51,711 nt of DNA, from positions 1 to 51,711 of the forward strand of contig CAVUYQ010000008.1 of the NCBI GenBank assembly GCA_963745765.1, given 5' to 3'. Every line of letters begins with the position of its first letter. Positions within the stretch are counted from its first letter, which is position 1. Positions 15,886 to 23,903 of the stretch are shown in pieces. The stretch comes from Ww85 sp963745765 (lineage in GTDB: Bacteria; Desulfobacterota; Desulfobulbia; Desulfobulbales; Desulfocapsaceae). A program made the translations under genes and the position numbers. Below the pieces are notes generated by a model. The model had not been told where the DNA came from, did not search any database, and was given only the letters and a program-made list of their open reading frames with translations.

Positions 15886-17733
15886 ATGGCACCAAGCGTT
15901 TTGACGACAGATATGATCATTGTTTTTGTTCTGTTGGGATTTGCTATTTTTCTCTTTATTTTCGATCTGCTTCGTGTCGATCTTGTCGGTCTGCTGATGA
16001 TGGTTCTGCTGCCGCTGACAGGAGTGATCAGTCCTGAAGAAGCTATTGCCGGTATGGGCTCGAATGCGGTCGTTTCAATTATTGCCGTGATGATCCTGGG
16101 GGCTGGACTTAACAAGACGGGGGTCATGAATGTTGTTGCCTCGCATATAATCAGGATTGCCGGTCACAGCCAGACCAGAATCATGCTGATAGTTTCATCT
16201 ACCGTTGCGTTGATATCCAGTTTCATGCAGAATATTGGTGCCGCAGCGCTGTTTCTTCCGGCTACCATGCGTATTGGCAGACAGCTCAATCTGCCGGCCA
16301 GCAGAATCCTGATGCCGATGGGATTCTGTGCCATTACCGGCGGCTGCCTGACGCTTGTTGGATCTTCGCCGTTGATCATGCTGAATGATTTGATGGAAAA
16401 CTGGTGGGTCGTTAACAGTGCAGCTTTAAACAATAGTTCCTTCATACCGTTGGGGCTCCTTTCCGTCACCCCGATCGGACTTGCGCTGCTGGCCGGGGTC
16501 CTTCTTTATTTCACCCTTTTTTCCCGTAAACTTCTGCCCGCAGATGTCTGTCTGATTGATGAAGACTGTATGGATAAAAGGCTGCTGGAGATTTATGGAT
16601 CAGAAGTGGGACAGGGATACGAACTGCTCATTCCGGGGAAATTTGTACCCAGAACCCTCAGGGAAATGGAAATACGGCCGAAGTATCATGTGGCCGTAGT
16701 TGGCATTGCCAAAGGTGGGGGGCACAGCAAAAACATGGCTCCTCTGAGAGATGATCTGATAGAGCCGGGGGATGTCCTCTGGGTCATCGGTTCCGAGCAG
16801 AAAATTGACATCATGGCGGACGAGCATGGCTGGCTGGTCAAGGCAGAGCCGGAAATCTTTGCGGATGAAAATTCGATCGACGAATGCGGCATTATCGAAG
16901 GCGTGGTGATTCCCCATTCCAACCTGGCCGGACAAACGCTGGAAGCGATGCAGTTTCGTCGGCTTTACAAGGTCAACCCGCTGGCAATCGTTCGCGGCGA
17001 TGAAATCATCATGGATGATATCAATGTGACCAAGCTCATTCAGGGTGATACCCTGCTGCTCTACGGTCGGTGGCAGCAGTTCCGTCTTATCGCCGAAAAG
17101 ATGGATATAGCCTTTATTGAAGAGATTCGGGGTGAACAATTAAAACCGGAACGGACCAAGTGTGCCCTGTTTTTCCTGTTCATGGCACTCACTCTTGTCC
17201 TCGGGTTCGAGATCCAACTCTCCATTGCTTTGCTGGCCGGGGCCTTGGGGATGATAATTACCCGAATTATCAGCGCAGACCAGGCTTACGAGGCGGTGGA
17301 CTGGCGCACGGTATTTCTTCTTGCCGGCTTGATACCACTGGGCACTGCTTTTGAGAGTAGCGGAGCGGCGGCATATATTGCCCAGCAGGTACTAGGTTTT
17401 TTTGGTTCACTGAGCCCGCTAATGCTCCTTCTTATCGTTTCTGTCTTGACGGCTTTTTTCTCCCTGGTTGCCTCGAATGTCGGAGCGGTTGTCCTGATGG
17501 TTCCGCTGGCTATGAATCTGGCGCTTGATATCGGTTCTAATCCGGTAACCGCTGCAATGGTGGTTGCCGTCTCCGCGTCAAACACCTTCGTTCTTCCCAC
17601 GCATCAGGTTAATGCCTTGATCATGCGGGCAGGCGGTTATCGACCAAAGGATTACATGAAGGCCGGTATCGGCATAAGTATCATGTATACGGTGATACTG
17701 CTGGCGGTTTTAAAAGTTTTCTACAACGTATGA
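15886..17733 (+). CDS. SLC13-family permease with two TrkA-C (RCK_C) domains
   Basis: 615 residues. Two blocks of membrane helices flank a soluble centre. The first block contains GAGLNKTGVMNVVASHIIRIAG and AITGGCLTLVGSSPLIMLNDL, the latter resembling the substrate-loop motif of ion-transporter-superfamily proteins. The centre (about 227-410) holds two TrkA_C-like domains (IEPGDVLWVIGSEQKIDIM and LIQGDTLLLYGRWQQFRLI). The second block includes DWRTVFLLAGLIPLGTAFESSG and SASNTFVLPTHQVNALIM. Such proteins carry sulfate, dicarboxylates or other anions with Na+; the RCK_C pair probably binds a regulatory ligand. Sulfate or a C4-dicarboxylate would suit the inferred lifestyle, but the substrate is not readable. 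The gene appears monocistronic. Confidence 0.88.
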   Translation: MAPSVLTTDMIIVFVLLGFAIFLFIFDLLRVDLVGLLMMVLLPLTGVISPEEAIAGMGSNAVVSIIAVMILGAGLNKTGVMNVVASHIIRIAGHSQTRIMLIVSSTVALISSFMQNIGAAALFLPATMRIGRQLNLPASRILMPMGFCAITGGCLTLVGSSPLIMLNDLMENWWVVNSAALNNSSFIPLGLLSVTPIGLALLAGVLLYFTLFSRKLLPADVCLIDEDCMDKRLLEIYGSEVGQGYELLIPGKFVPRTLREMEIRPKYHVAVVGIAKGGGHSKNMAPLRDDLIEPGDVLWVIGSEQKIDIMADEHGWLVKAEPEIFADENSIDECGIIEGVVIPHSNLAGQTLEAMQFRRLYKVNPLAIVRGDEIIMDDINVTKLIQGDTLLLYGRWQQFRLIAEKMDIAFIEEIRGEQLKPERTKCALFFLFMALTLVLGFEIQLSIALLAGALGMIITRIISADQAYEAVDWRTVFLLAGLIPLGTAFESSGAAAYIAQQVLGFFGSLSPLMLLLIVSVLTAFFSLVASNVGAVVLMVPLAMNLALDIGSNPVTAAMVVAVSASNTFVLPTHQVNALIMRAGGYRPKDYMKAGIGISIMYTVILLAVLKVFYNV

Positions 17734-17910
17734 AGGAAAGGCCGCTTGTCTTGCGATGATCAATCCCGCAGAATCTGCGGCGCAGCAGTAATTCCGGGTG
17801 GATTTTTGCAATACTTTGTTGTTAGTTGATGGACTGCCTGATTAACCGGACGACAATGATCAAACACAGATGATTCAAAGTCCCTCAATACGAGGCGTAT
17901 CATATCCGTT

Positions 17911-18774
17911 ATGATGAAAAAGATGAATGAGCGTATCGGGGTTAAGCTTTTTATATTGTTGGTGTCTATTGTTGTCTTGTCTGTCGTGCCTCTGGCTTAC
18001 TCAGCCATGCAGGCTATTAAACGTTATGGTCATGAGATTGCAGAGATCAATGAACTGCAGATTCGCTCCCAGGCGTTCTCCTATCTCCGGGAGGTCACGG
18101 TAGAGCGGACAACCCGGTTTCAGGCCTTTTTTGATCGAGTGGCAACAGCGGCAGGCCTGCTTGCCAGCCAGGCCTCCGGCATCTATTCAGACAAAACGGC
18201 CTATGCCCGCCATCCCCTTCATGACTATCGCTATAGCCGTCAGCCGGACAATGGACAATGGATGAACTCAATTGCTGATCCGGTTGCCTCCGTTTACTGG
18301 GGAGGGGCTGAATTGACTCCTGCTGTCAAAGAGGAATTGCAGGCGCTTACCCATATGACTCCCCTTTTCCAGAGGGTACTCATGGAGAACACTGAAATAC
18401 TTGCCAGCCATGTGATCACCGTCTCAGGCATCGGCCAATACTGCACAAACAATAGCAAGAACAAGGAGGCTGCTTTCCATCTGCCGCCCATCTCGCTATT
18501 CGATCTGCGTGATGGGGAACCGATGACGGTTTTTACGAAGCGAAATGACACCTCCCGCTCCGTACGCTGGACGAGTATTTACAAGGATGATGTGATAGAC
18601 GGTCTGATGTTGACCGCCAGCGCCCCGATTTACGACGGCAATAACACGTTTCTCGGTATTGCCGGCATTGATGTTCCCCTCGAGACCATCATTAAAGAGG
18701 TCCTGCAATACGGCGAGACCAGAGTGACGATACCATCCTGTTCTCCTTTCTCCTTGATAGCAGCGGACGGGTGA
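17911..18774 (+). CDS. Histidine kinase, N-terminal Cache sensor part (frameshifted)
   Basis: 287 codons with a first membrane helix (LFILLVSIVVLSVVPLAYS) followed by a periplasmic double-Cache sensor region (for example DGLMLTASAPIYDGNNTFLGIAGIDVPLETI). The frame then runs into IPSCSPFSLIAADG and stops. The +1 frame over the same bases reads DTILFSFLLDSSGRVIALPE, the expected continuation of the Cache domain, and joins the next frame directly. This is therefore the first part of one sensor kinase broken by a single-base shift at about 18725-18735, not a separate gene, although the stop and the next GTG overlap as GTGA. It senses an extracytoplasmic small molecule; the ligand is unknown. Confidence 0.75.
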   Translation: MMKKMNERIGVKLFILLVSIVVLSVVPLAYSAMQAIKRYGHEIAEINELQIRSQAFSYLREVTVERTTRFQAFFDRVATAAGLLASQASGIYSDKTAYARHPLHDYRYSRQPDNGQWMNSIADPVASVYWGGAELTPAVKEELQALTHMTPLFQRVLMENTEILASHVITVSGIGQYCTNNSKNKEAAFHLPPISLFDLRDGEPMTVFTKRNDTSRSVRWTSIYKDDVIDGLMLTASAPIYDGNNTFLGIAGIDVPLETIIKEVLQYGETRVTIPSCSPFSLIAADG

Positions 18775-20474
18775 TCGCTCTGCCGGAGGGCTACTACGCA
18801 CATTTCGGCCTGACCGCGGACCGGTCCCTGTTGAAAAATTCGGGAGACCGGCTTAAAGTGTCACTCTCCGATTCGACAAAAGAAGATGTGCGCAGGCTGG
18901 CGCATGCCATCACCATGAATGGTAATCATGAGGATACGCTCTTTACCCGACTCAGCCATGAAGGTGAAACCTATTATGTGGTAGCAAGCAGGATGGCCGG
19001 GCTTGGCTGGTTTTCCGGTCTGGCTGTCAGGGAAAGCAACATGCTTGCTTCGGTTCGAAAAACCAGATCCGTACTGGCTGAAACCGTCAGGAGCATGGAA
19101 ATAAAAGGAATGCTCATTTCCCTGGTGATAATTTTCATTGCTGTTCTCATGGCTTTCTGGGCCGTCAAGTTCCTGGTCATGCCCCTGCGTACCCTTGCTG
19201 CGGCAACACAACGTGTTGCCGCAGGCGATCTGAGTGTCCGCTGCCCCGTTACAACCACCGATGAAGCAGGCGTGCTGGCAGCATCATTTAACAGCATGGT
19301 CGAGCAATTGCAGATCGCTCACGATTGGCAGGATAAATATTCGGAAGAACTCAAGGAAACGGTGGAGCGCAGAACCCATGAACTGATTGACAAGAAAAGT
19401 CAGCTCGAGCGGACGGTTGAACTCCTGGAGAACGAGATGGAGCAGCGACAGATAATTGCCGCAACCCTGCGGGAAAGCCAGCAGCAATATCATGATACGA
19501 TGGAAGTATCGCAGGCCGGGATATTTATTATTACCGATCATTTACTTACCTTTGTCAACACATCCCTGGCCGATTTGTTTATGCTCACGCAATTGGAGAT
19601 GATAGGAACTGATCCATTGACTCTGATCAGTGAACAGGACAGGCTGCTGGTTAAAAAAAATATGGAGCTCCGTTTTCAGGGGGAGGAAATTCCTCCCTAC
19701 ACGATATCCTGCATGCGCCGTGATGGATCAACCTTTTTCGGCGAAATCTGGGCCAAAACGGCAATCTGGCAGGAAAAGCCGGTTATGGTGGGGACTATCG
19801 CCGATGTCAGTGATCTGCGCCTGAAAGAGGCGCGGCTGCAGCTGCAGGACCGTCAGCTGCAGAAGTCACTTGATGAGAAAGAGGTTCTGCTCAAGGAGAT
19901 CCATCACCGTACAAAAAATAATATGATGGTCGTCATATCCATGCTCGATCTGCAGCTTGCCGACATTGAGGATGAGCGGGTACGGGTAATTTTTCAGGAG
20001 ATGGAGGACAGGATTCGGGCCATGGCGCTCGTTCATGAAAAACTATACCAGTCGCAGAATCTTTCTGAAATAGATTTCGAATCTTATATCAGGGAGATAA
20101 CTGAGGCGCTTGTCGCAAATATGATACTTGATGGCCGGGTTGAACTGCGGCTTGCTATCGAACCGATCTTAATAAACATTGATTACGCCGTTCCACTGGG
20201 CCTGGTTATTAACGAAATTGTTACCAATTCGGTAAAACATGCCTTCCCCGGCAGCCGGAAAGGAGAGATCTCTATTCGTCTTGAAAAGCGGCAGCACCGG
20301 GAAATCGTACTCACGGTCGCAGACAGTGGCATCGGACTTCCTGCGGAAATTGAAGTGCTGCAGAGCAGCTCCTTTGGCCTGCAGATTATCTCCAGTCTTG
20401 TTACCATGCAACTGGGCGGGACGCTGACCGTTGACAGCAGCAGCGGGTACCCGCTATTCGATTGTCTTTCCTGA
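18771..20474 (+). CDS. Histidine kinase, HAMP-PAS-HisKA_2-HATPase part (frameshifted)
   Basis: 567 codons. The order is: end of the Cache domain (to about 105), membrane helix 114-136, HAMP (about 137-190), coiled coil, PAS (about 235-350), HisKA_2 with the phospho-acceptor in LLKEIHHRTKNN (His near 378), and a HATPase_c domain with N box NEIVTNSVKHAF and G box DSGIGLP. The frame ends GYPLFDCLS, but from the shared glycine the +1 frame reads GTRYSIVFPEPEPVKRI and stops at TGA 20497-20499, overlapping the next gene's ATG as ATGA. A second frameshift at about 20445 is therefore likely. The intact kinase would be about 860 residues and coupled to the receiver protein that follows. Confidence 0.82.
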   Translation: MIALPEGYYAHFGLTADRSLLKNSGDRLKVSLSDSTKEDVRRLAHAITMNGNHEDTLFTRLSHEGETYYVVASRMAGLGWFSGLAVRESNMLASVRKTRSVLAETVRSMEIKGMLISLVIIFIAVLMAFWAVKFLVMPLRTLAAATQRVAAGDLSVRCPVTTTDEAGVLAASFNSMVEQLQIAHDWQDKYSEELKETVERRTHELIDKKSQLERTVELLENEMEQRQIIAATLRESQQQYHDTMEVSQAGIFIITDHLLTFVNTSLADLFMLTQLEMIGTDPLTLISEQDRLLVKKNMELRFQGEEIPPYTISCMRRDGSTFFGEIWAKTAIWQEKPVMVGTIADVSDLRLKEARLQLQDRQLQKSLDEKEVLLKEIHHRTKNNMMVVISMLDLQLADIEDERVRVIFQEMEDRIRAMALVHEKLYQSQNLSEIDFESYIREITEALVANMILDGRVELRLAIEPILINIDYAVPLGLVINEIVTNSVKHAFPGSRKGEISIRLEKRQHREIVLTVADSGIGLPAEIEVLQSSSFGLQIISSLVTMQLGGTLTVDSSSGYPLFDCLS

Positions 20475-20495
20475 ACCGGAACCTGTTAAGCGAAT

Positions 20496-20876
20496 ATGAG
20501 TACCAGGTCTGCCAAGATTATGGTTGTCGAGGATGAAGTACTGATCGGGCTCATGCTTGCCCGTAAACTCAGGACATTCGGCTATGAGGTCAATGAACCG
20601 GTGACTTCCGGAGAAGAGGCTATTAAACGCGTAGCTGAGGAACGCCCCCAGGTGATTTTGATGGATATTACCCTGGCCGGGAAAATGAACGGCATCGAGG
20701 CCGGCCGGATTATAAAGGAGAAGTATTCGATACCGATCATCATATTCAGTGGTTATGATGACAGTTTTTTTTCCCGGCAGGTCCGGGAACTCGGGCCGGT
20801 TGCCGTGTTAAAGAAAATGGGGCCGGTAAGTGCTATTACCACGGCTATTGAAAAGGCGCTTAACGACTCCTCCTGA
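20496..20876 (+). CDS. Single-domain response regulator (receiver only)
   Basis: 126 residues forming one CheY-like receiver. Acidic pocket E12/D13, phospho-acceptor D57 in VILMDITL, the Thr/Ser switch in IIIFSGYDD, and the conserved Lys in VAVLKKMGP. There is no output domain, so it acts by protein contact or phosphotransfer, as CheY- or Spo0F-like proteins do. The HisKA_2 kinase encoded immediately upstream is the obvious partner; with that gene's reading frame restored the two overlap by four bases (ATGA). A small hairpin (ATCTTC/GAAGAT) follows the stop. Confidence 0.88.
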   Translation: MSTRSAKIMVVEDEVLIGLMLARKLRTFGYEVNEPVTSGEEAIKRVAEERPQVILMDITLAGKMNGIEAGRIIKEKYSIPIIIFSGYDDSFFSRQVRELGPVAVLKKMGPVSAITTAIEKALNDSS

Positions 20877-20981
20877 TCTTCGGTACGGAAGATATACTGA
20901 TCCCCCCTGTGTTGCTTCTTATAGAACCCTAATGAGTTCAGCGTGTTGCTATCTGTCTTTCGTTCAGGTTAAGCGACAGGG

Positions 20982-21010
20982 TTGACATCGTCACGATAAT
21001 TGGTTAAATT
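20982..21010 (+). promoter_or_regulatory. Promoter of the arsR-like operon
   Basis: Perfect TTGACA (20982-20987), 17-bp spacer, TAAATT (21005-21010), 20 bp before the ArsR start. The short leader means the regulator's own operator must overlap this promoter; AATTGGTTAAATT around the -10 is a candidate. Confidence 0.55.
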
Positions 21011-21030
21011 GCCAACAAAGAGGAGCTTCT

Positions 21031-21357
21031 ATGGTACGGCTACATATCTATACCCCAGAAGGATCGGCGACCCGTGAGCACTTCGAGGAACGGTCTGCGG
21101 TCTTGAAGGCCTTGGCGCACCCCTCCCGTCTGATGATAGTCGATGAACTCTCGCGCGGAGAACGGTGCGTCCGTGACTTGACCGAACTGGTCGGACACGA
21201 TATTTCTACGGTATCAAAGCATCTTAATCTGTTGAAAAAGAGCGGTATCGTCACCGATGATAAACGGGGCAAGCAGGTATATTATCGCTTGAAAGTTCCT
21301 TGTATTCTGAATTTTTTCCATTGTATCGAATCGGTCATAAACGAGAATAGGAAATAA
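21031..21357 (+). CDS. ArsR/SmtB-family transcriptional regulator
   Basis: 108 residues with the winged-helix ArsR fold: VLKALAHPSRLMIVDELSRGERCVRDLTELVG followed by recognition helix DISTVSKHLNLLKKSGIV and wing DKRGKQVYYRL. The alpha-3 position that binds arsenite in classical ArsR (ELCVCDL) reads ERCVRDL here, so only one of the two cysteines is kept. Ligand sensing may differ or use another cysteine (CILNFFHC near the C-terminus has two). It would repress its own operon with the permease and thioredoxin-like genes downstream. AGGAG lies 8 nt before the ATG. Confidence 0.9.
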   Translation: MVRLHIYTPEGSATREHFEERSAVLKALAHPSRLMIVDELSRGERCVRDLTELVGHDISTVSKHLNLLKKSGIVTDDKRGKQVYYRLKVPCILNFFHCIESVINENRK

Positions 21358-21453
21358 GAAAATGACTTGCCAGAAAAAATATTACAATTGGCTTGCTGGC
21401 CAATCATAGAATTGTTTTGTCTGCCAAATGAGAAGGAGGCAACGGGATACGCG

Positions 21454-21785
21454 ATGAATGAGCAAGCCGGAGTAAAAAACAGTATCGGAACAAAACCTTC
21501 TCGGATCACGATCAGGAAGAAAAACGGTGCGGGTCGTCTGATGCTTCTTCTCATTATGGCTGGTGCTGTCTGGTTTGCGGTTTACCTGCAACTGCAGCCC
21601 TTTTCCCCGTGGCTGATCTTTGAGTTCTTCGGACTTGAGCGGGGGACACAGCTGGGAGATGCGTTGCAGTTTTTTGCTTATGATACGCCTAAGGTACTGA
21701 TGCTCCTCGCCCTGGTCGTTTTTTTATCGGTGTGGTGGCCGGCGGTATCCTGTTTGTCGGTTTTCTATTCAACATGTTGATTTAA
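21454..21785 (+). pseudogene. ArsP/YraQ-type permease with its middle deleted
   Basis: The first ~90 codons match the N-terminus of DUF318/ArsP-type permeases: a membrane helix (LMLLLIMAGAVWFAVYLQL), then LQFFAYDTPKVLMLLALVVF. At a run of seven T (21719-21725) the match ends. In the +1 frame the next 18 codons, FIGVVAGGILFVGFLFNMLI, match the extreme C-terminus and stop at TAA 21783-21785. The intervening ~200 codons, including the CSC-type helices, are missing, so the gene is an internal-deletion remnant; the original frame ends at 21778-21780. The start is ATG 21454, preceded by AGGAGG. The intact protein would export trivalent organoarsenicals or a similar compound. Confidence 0.75.
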
Positions 21786-21797
21786 AGGTTTGATATT

Positions 21798-22037
21798 ATG
21801 ATTCAAATTGAGATTATGGGGCCTGGTTGTAAACGTTGTGATGAAGCGGAACGACTGGTAAAAGATATGGTGAATGAATACCATATTGAGGCGCAGGTGG
21901 AGAAAATTACCGACTTTCAGCAGATGGCTGCACGCGGGGTATTCTCAACGCCGGCAGTGGTTATCAATGGCAAGGTGATGACGGTTGGCCGGGTTCCGAG
22001 AAAGGAAGAACTGCTGGACTGGCTCGGAGTCGACTGA
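21798..22037 (+). CDS. Small thioredoxin-fold redox protein (redox-active disulfide protein 2 type)
   Basis: 79 residues with an N-terminal beta strand, active site GPGCKRC (C11, C14), a helix, and the cis-Pro loop FSTPAVVINGKVM. This small thioredoxin-like family commonly follows ArsR and DUF318 permease genes and probably supplies reducing equivalents or metalloid transfer to them. It starts 12 bp after the relic permease stop, the spacing of an undisturbed operon end. It is intact although its permease partner is not. Confidence 0.9.
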   Translation: MIQIEIMGPGCKRCDEAERLVKDMVNEYHIEAQVEKITDFQQMAARGVFSTPAVVINGKVMTVGRVPRKEELLDWLGVD

Positions 22038-22140
22038 CACACTCCTGGGCAGAACCCTGTTTAAAAAAGAACCCTGAAATATTTATTTCGGTCGGTTATG
22101 ATAGAAGATGTTTAGGTTATAGCATAGTATCATTTCACAA

Positions 22141-22246
22141 TGACTCCGAGCAAAAAGACCTGGGGCTGTCTGTCGGGCAGTTATGGACTGATGCCGATAG
22201 GGTTGGGCCGGAAACAGCCCAGCCTTCCGAATTTTGAAAAGGGGTA
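22141..22246 (+). ncRNA. Molybdenum-cofactor (Moco) riboswitch
   Basis: This leader directly precedes moaA and resembles the MOCO RNA motif of E. coli moaA. It has ACTCCGAGC then ACCTGGG near the 5' end, and GCCTTCCG then GAAAAGGGG at the 3' end, just as the E. coli RNA has GCCTCCCG then GGAAAGG. A long stem pairs CTGGGGCTGT (22160-22169) with ACAGCCCAG (22214-22222). Inside it, TCGGGCAGT (22173-22181) pairs with ACTGATGCCGA (22187-22197). The moaA Shine-Dalgarno (AAGGGG, 22239-22244) lies at its 3' edge, so cofactor binding probably blocks translation start. A tungsten-cofactor variant is possible. Confidence 0.75.
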
Positions 22247-22249
22247 TAT

Positions 22250-23275
22250 ATGCATTCCTCAGGCACGATCCAGTCAAGCCGTGGAGCGGGTTTTGATCCC
22301 GCCTCTCTGGTAGACAACCACGGCCGTTCGATTACCTATCTCCGTCTGGCTATCACCGATCGCTGCAATTTGCGCTGCCAGTACTGTATGCCGGAGCAGG
22401 GGATCAATCCTCTCTCACATGACCAGACTCTTTCCTACGAGGAACTTGAGCGTCTGGTGTCACTTTTTTGCCGGCTTGGTATCGATAAGGTTCGCATAAC
22501 GGGTGGAGAACCTTTTGCCAGGCGGGGCTGTATCGATTTCATGCAGCGACTGCTGGAGCAAACGAGGATCAAGCTTTTTCTGACGACCAACGGTGTCGAG
22601 ACGGGACGCTATCTTGATCGTCTGAAAGGAATGGGGCTGTCAGGCATCAATTTGAGCCTGGACACTCTGGACAGACAGCGTTTTGCCGAGATAACCAGAA
22701 GAGACCGGTTGGAGCAGGTGCTGGCCACGCTGCATGGGGCGCTTGCAAGGGATATCCCGCTTAAGGTCAATAGTGTGGTAGACGAGAATACCAGGGATGA
22801 GGAAATTATCAAGTTGGGAAGTCTTGCCCGGAACCATTCCCTCAGTCTTCGTTTTATCGAAAAAATGCCCTTTTCCGGGGATGACGAGGGCGTGAAACTT
22901 CCGGAAAATGTCCTTTTCAGCCGAGTGGTCCGCCTCTTTCCCGGGCTGCAGGAGTGCCGGAGTGATGTGACTTCCACGGCCCGCCTGTTCAGTGTACCCG
23001 GCTTTACCGGTACAATGGGGATCATTGAAGGTAAATCGCGCAAGTTCTGTGCGAGCTGTAACAAGATTCGTATAACACCCCAGGGTATGCTGAAGGCTTG
23101 TCTTTATGATAATGGTGTGCTTGATCTCAGGGCCTTGCTCAGAAGCGGCGTGCAGGACGGGGAGATCGTTGAGGCTGTCAGGAAATGTTTGAATCGGCGT
23201 CATGTCGATGGTCATGAGACGGAGTCTGTGAATTGCCGGTCACATGAGCCCTCCATGGCTTCAATTGGAGGATAG
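22250..23275 (+). CDS. moaA: GTP 3',8-cyclase (first step of molybdopterin synthesis)
   Basis: 341 residues, standard length. It is a radical-SAM enzyme with N-terminal cluster motif C39-x3-C43-x2-C46 in TDRCNLRCQYC, a second Fe-S cluster at the C-terminus (FCASCNKIRITPQGMLKACL), and the conserved GTP-binding arginines in that region. The protein ends in Gly-Gly, as MoaA does. It converts GTP to 3',8-cyclo-GTP in the cytoplasm, and MoaC then forms cPMP. The Moco riboswitch in its leader provides feedback. A MOSC-domain gene follows 109 bp later. Confidence 0.96.
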   Translation: MHSSGTIQSSRGAGFDPASLVDNHGRSITYLRLAITDRCNLRCQYCMPEQGINPLSHDQTLSYEELERLVSLFCRLGIDKVRITGGEPFARRGCIDFMQRLLEQTRIKLFLTTNGVETGRYLDRLKGMGLSGINLSLDTLDRQRFAEITRRDRLEQVLATLHGALARDIPLKVNSVVDENTRDEEIIKLGSLARNHSLSLRFIEKMPFSGDDEGVKLPENVLFSRVVRLFPGLQECRSDVTSTARLFSVPGFTGTMGIIEGKSRKFCASCNKIRITPQGMLKACLYDNGVLDLRALLRSGVQDGEIVEAVRKCLNRRHVDGHETESVNCRSHEPSMASIGG

Positions 23276-23384
23276 AAGGTGGGCGGTTTATTTTCTGTCG
23301 GCATCATAACGGAAGAATACGTTCGATATTGTTTCAGGGATCATCCATTTTGGTTTATTCGTTAATGATTTATGGAGACAATCA

Positions 23385-23819
23385 ATGGCAGAAGTTGAAG
23401 CAGTTTGCATCAGTGCAAAGAAGGGCATGGTCAAGAAAGCCCAGGCCGGTATTGATCTGAAGGAATCCTGGGGCATTGAGGGTGATGCTCATGCAGGCGA
23501 CTGGCATCGCCAGGTATCTCTTCTTGCCGGCGAAAGTATCGACCAGGTCAAGGAAATACTGCCAAAGCTGCAGCAAGGCGCTTTCGCCGAAAATATTATA
23601 ACGCGCGGTATTGATCTTGCTTCCATCGGCATTGGCAACAGCTTACAGATCGGTTCCACGGTGGTTATCACGATTACCCAGATTGGCAAAGAGTGCCATA
23701 ACAGCAGCTGCGCCATCAAAAAAGCAACAGGGGATTGTATTATGCCCCGTGAAGGTATTTTTGCCAAAGTAGTGGTCGGTGGCAGGATTGTGCCCGGTGA
23801 TAAAATAGTCATTCTATAA
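23385..23819 (+). CDS. MOSC-domain protein
   Basis: 144 residues made of a single MOSC domain: WGIEGDAHAGDWHRQVSLL, AGESIDQVKE, AFAENIITRGIDL and the cysteine-containing segment GKECHNSSCAIK near the C-terminus, the family's presumed sulfur- or cofactor-binding site. MOSC proteins bind molybdenum cofactor or carry sulfur in its maturation. The position right after moaA supports a role in Moco handling, for example adding or moving the terminal sulfur. A stem-loop at 23827 separates it from the convergent HD-GYP gene. Confidence 0.88.
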   Translation: MAEVEAVCISAKKGMVKKAQAGIDLKESWGIEGDAHAGDWHRQVSLLAGESIDQVKEILPKLQQGAFAENIITRGIDLASIGIGNSLQIGSTVVITITQIGKECHNSSCAIKKATGDCIMPREGIFAKVVVGGRIVPGDKIVIL

Positions 23820-23826
23820 AGATAAA

Positions 23827-23863
23827 GGGTACCTTGTAAAAATTGTCTTTTTGCAAGGTAGCC
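23827..23863 (+). terminator. Hairpin between convergent genes, related to element-B arms
   Basis: GGGTACCTTGTAAAAA (23827-23842) pairs with TTTTTGCAAGGTAGCC (23848-23863) at 14 of 16 positions, loop TTGTC. It suits a bidirectional terminator between the MOSC and HD-GYP genes. The outer sequence is the same GGGTACCTTG seen in the arm of hairpin element B. Confidence 0.6.
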
Positions 23864-23903
23864 TAAACAATCGCGGGTAGTTTGAATAATCGCCGGGTAT
23901 CGT

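Noticed and set aside
17766..17780. CCGCAGA/TCTGCGG palindrome after the SLC13 gene as terminator
   Set aside because: Only one base would be left for the loop and no T-run follows; at most a protein-binding palindrome.
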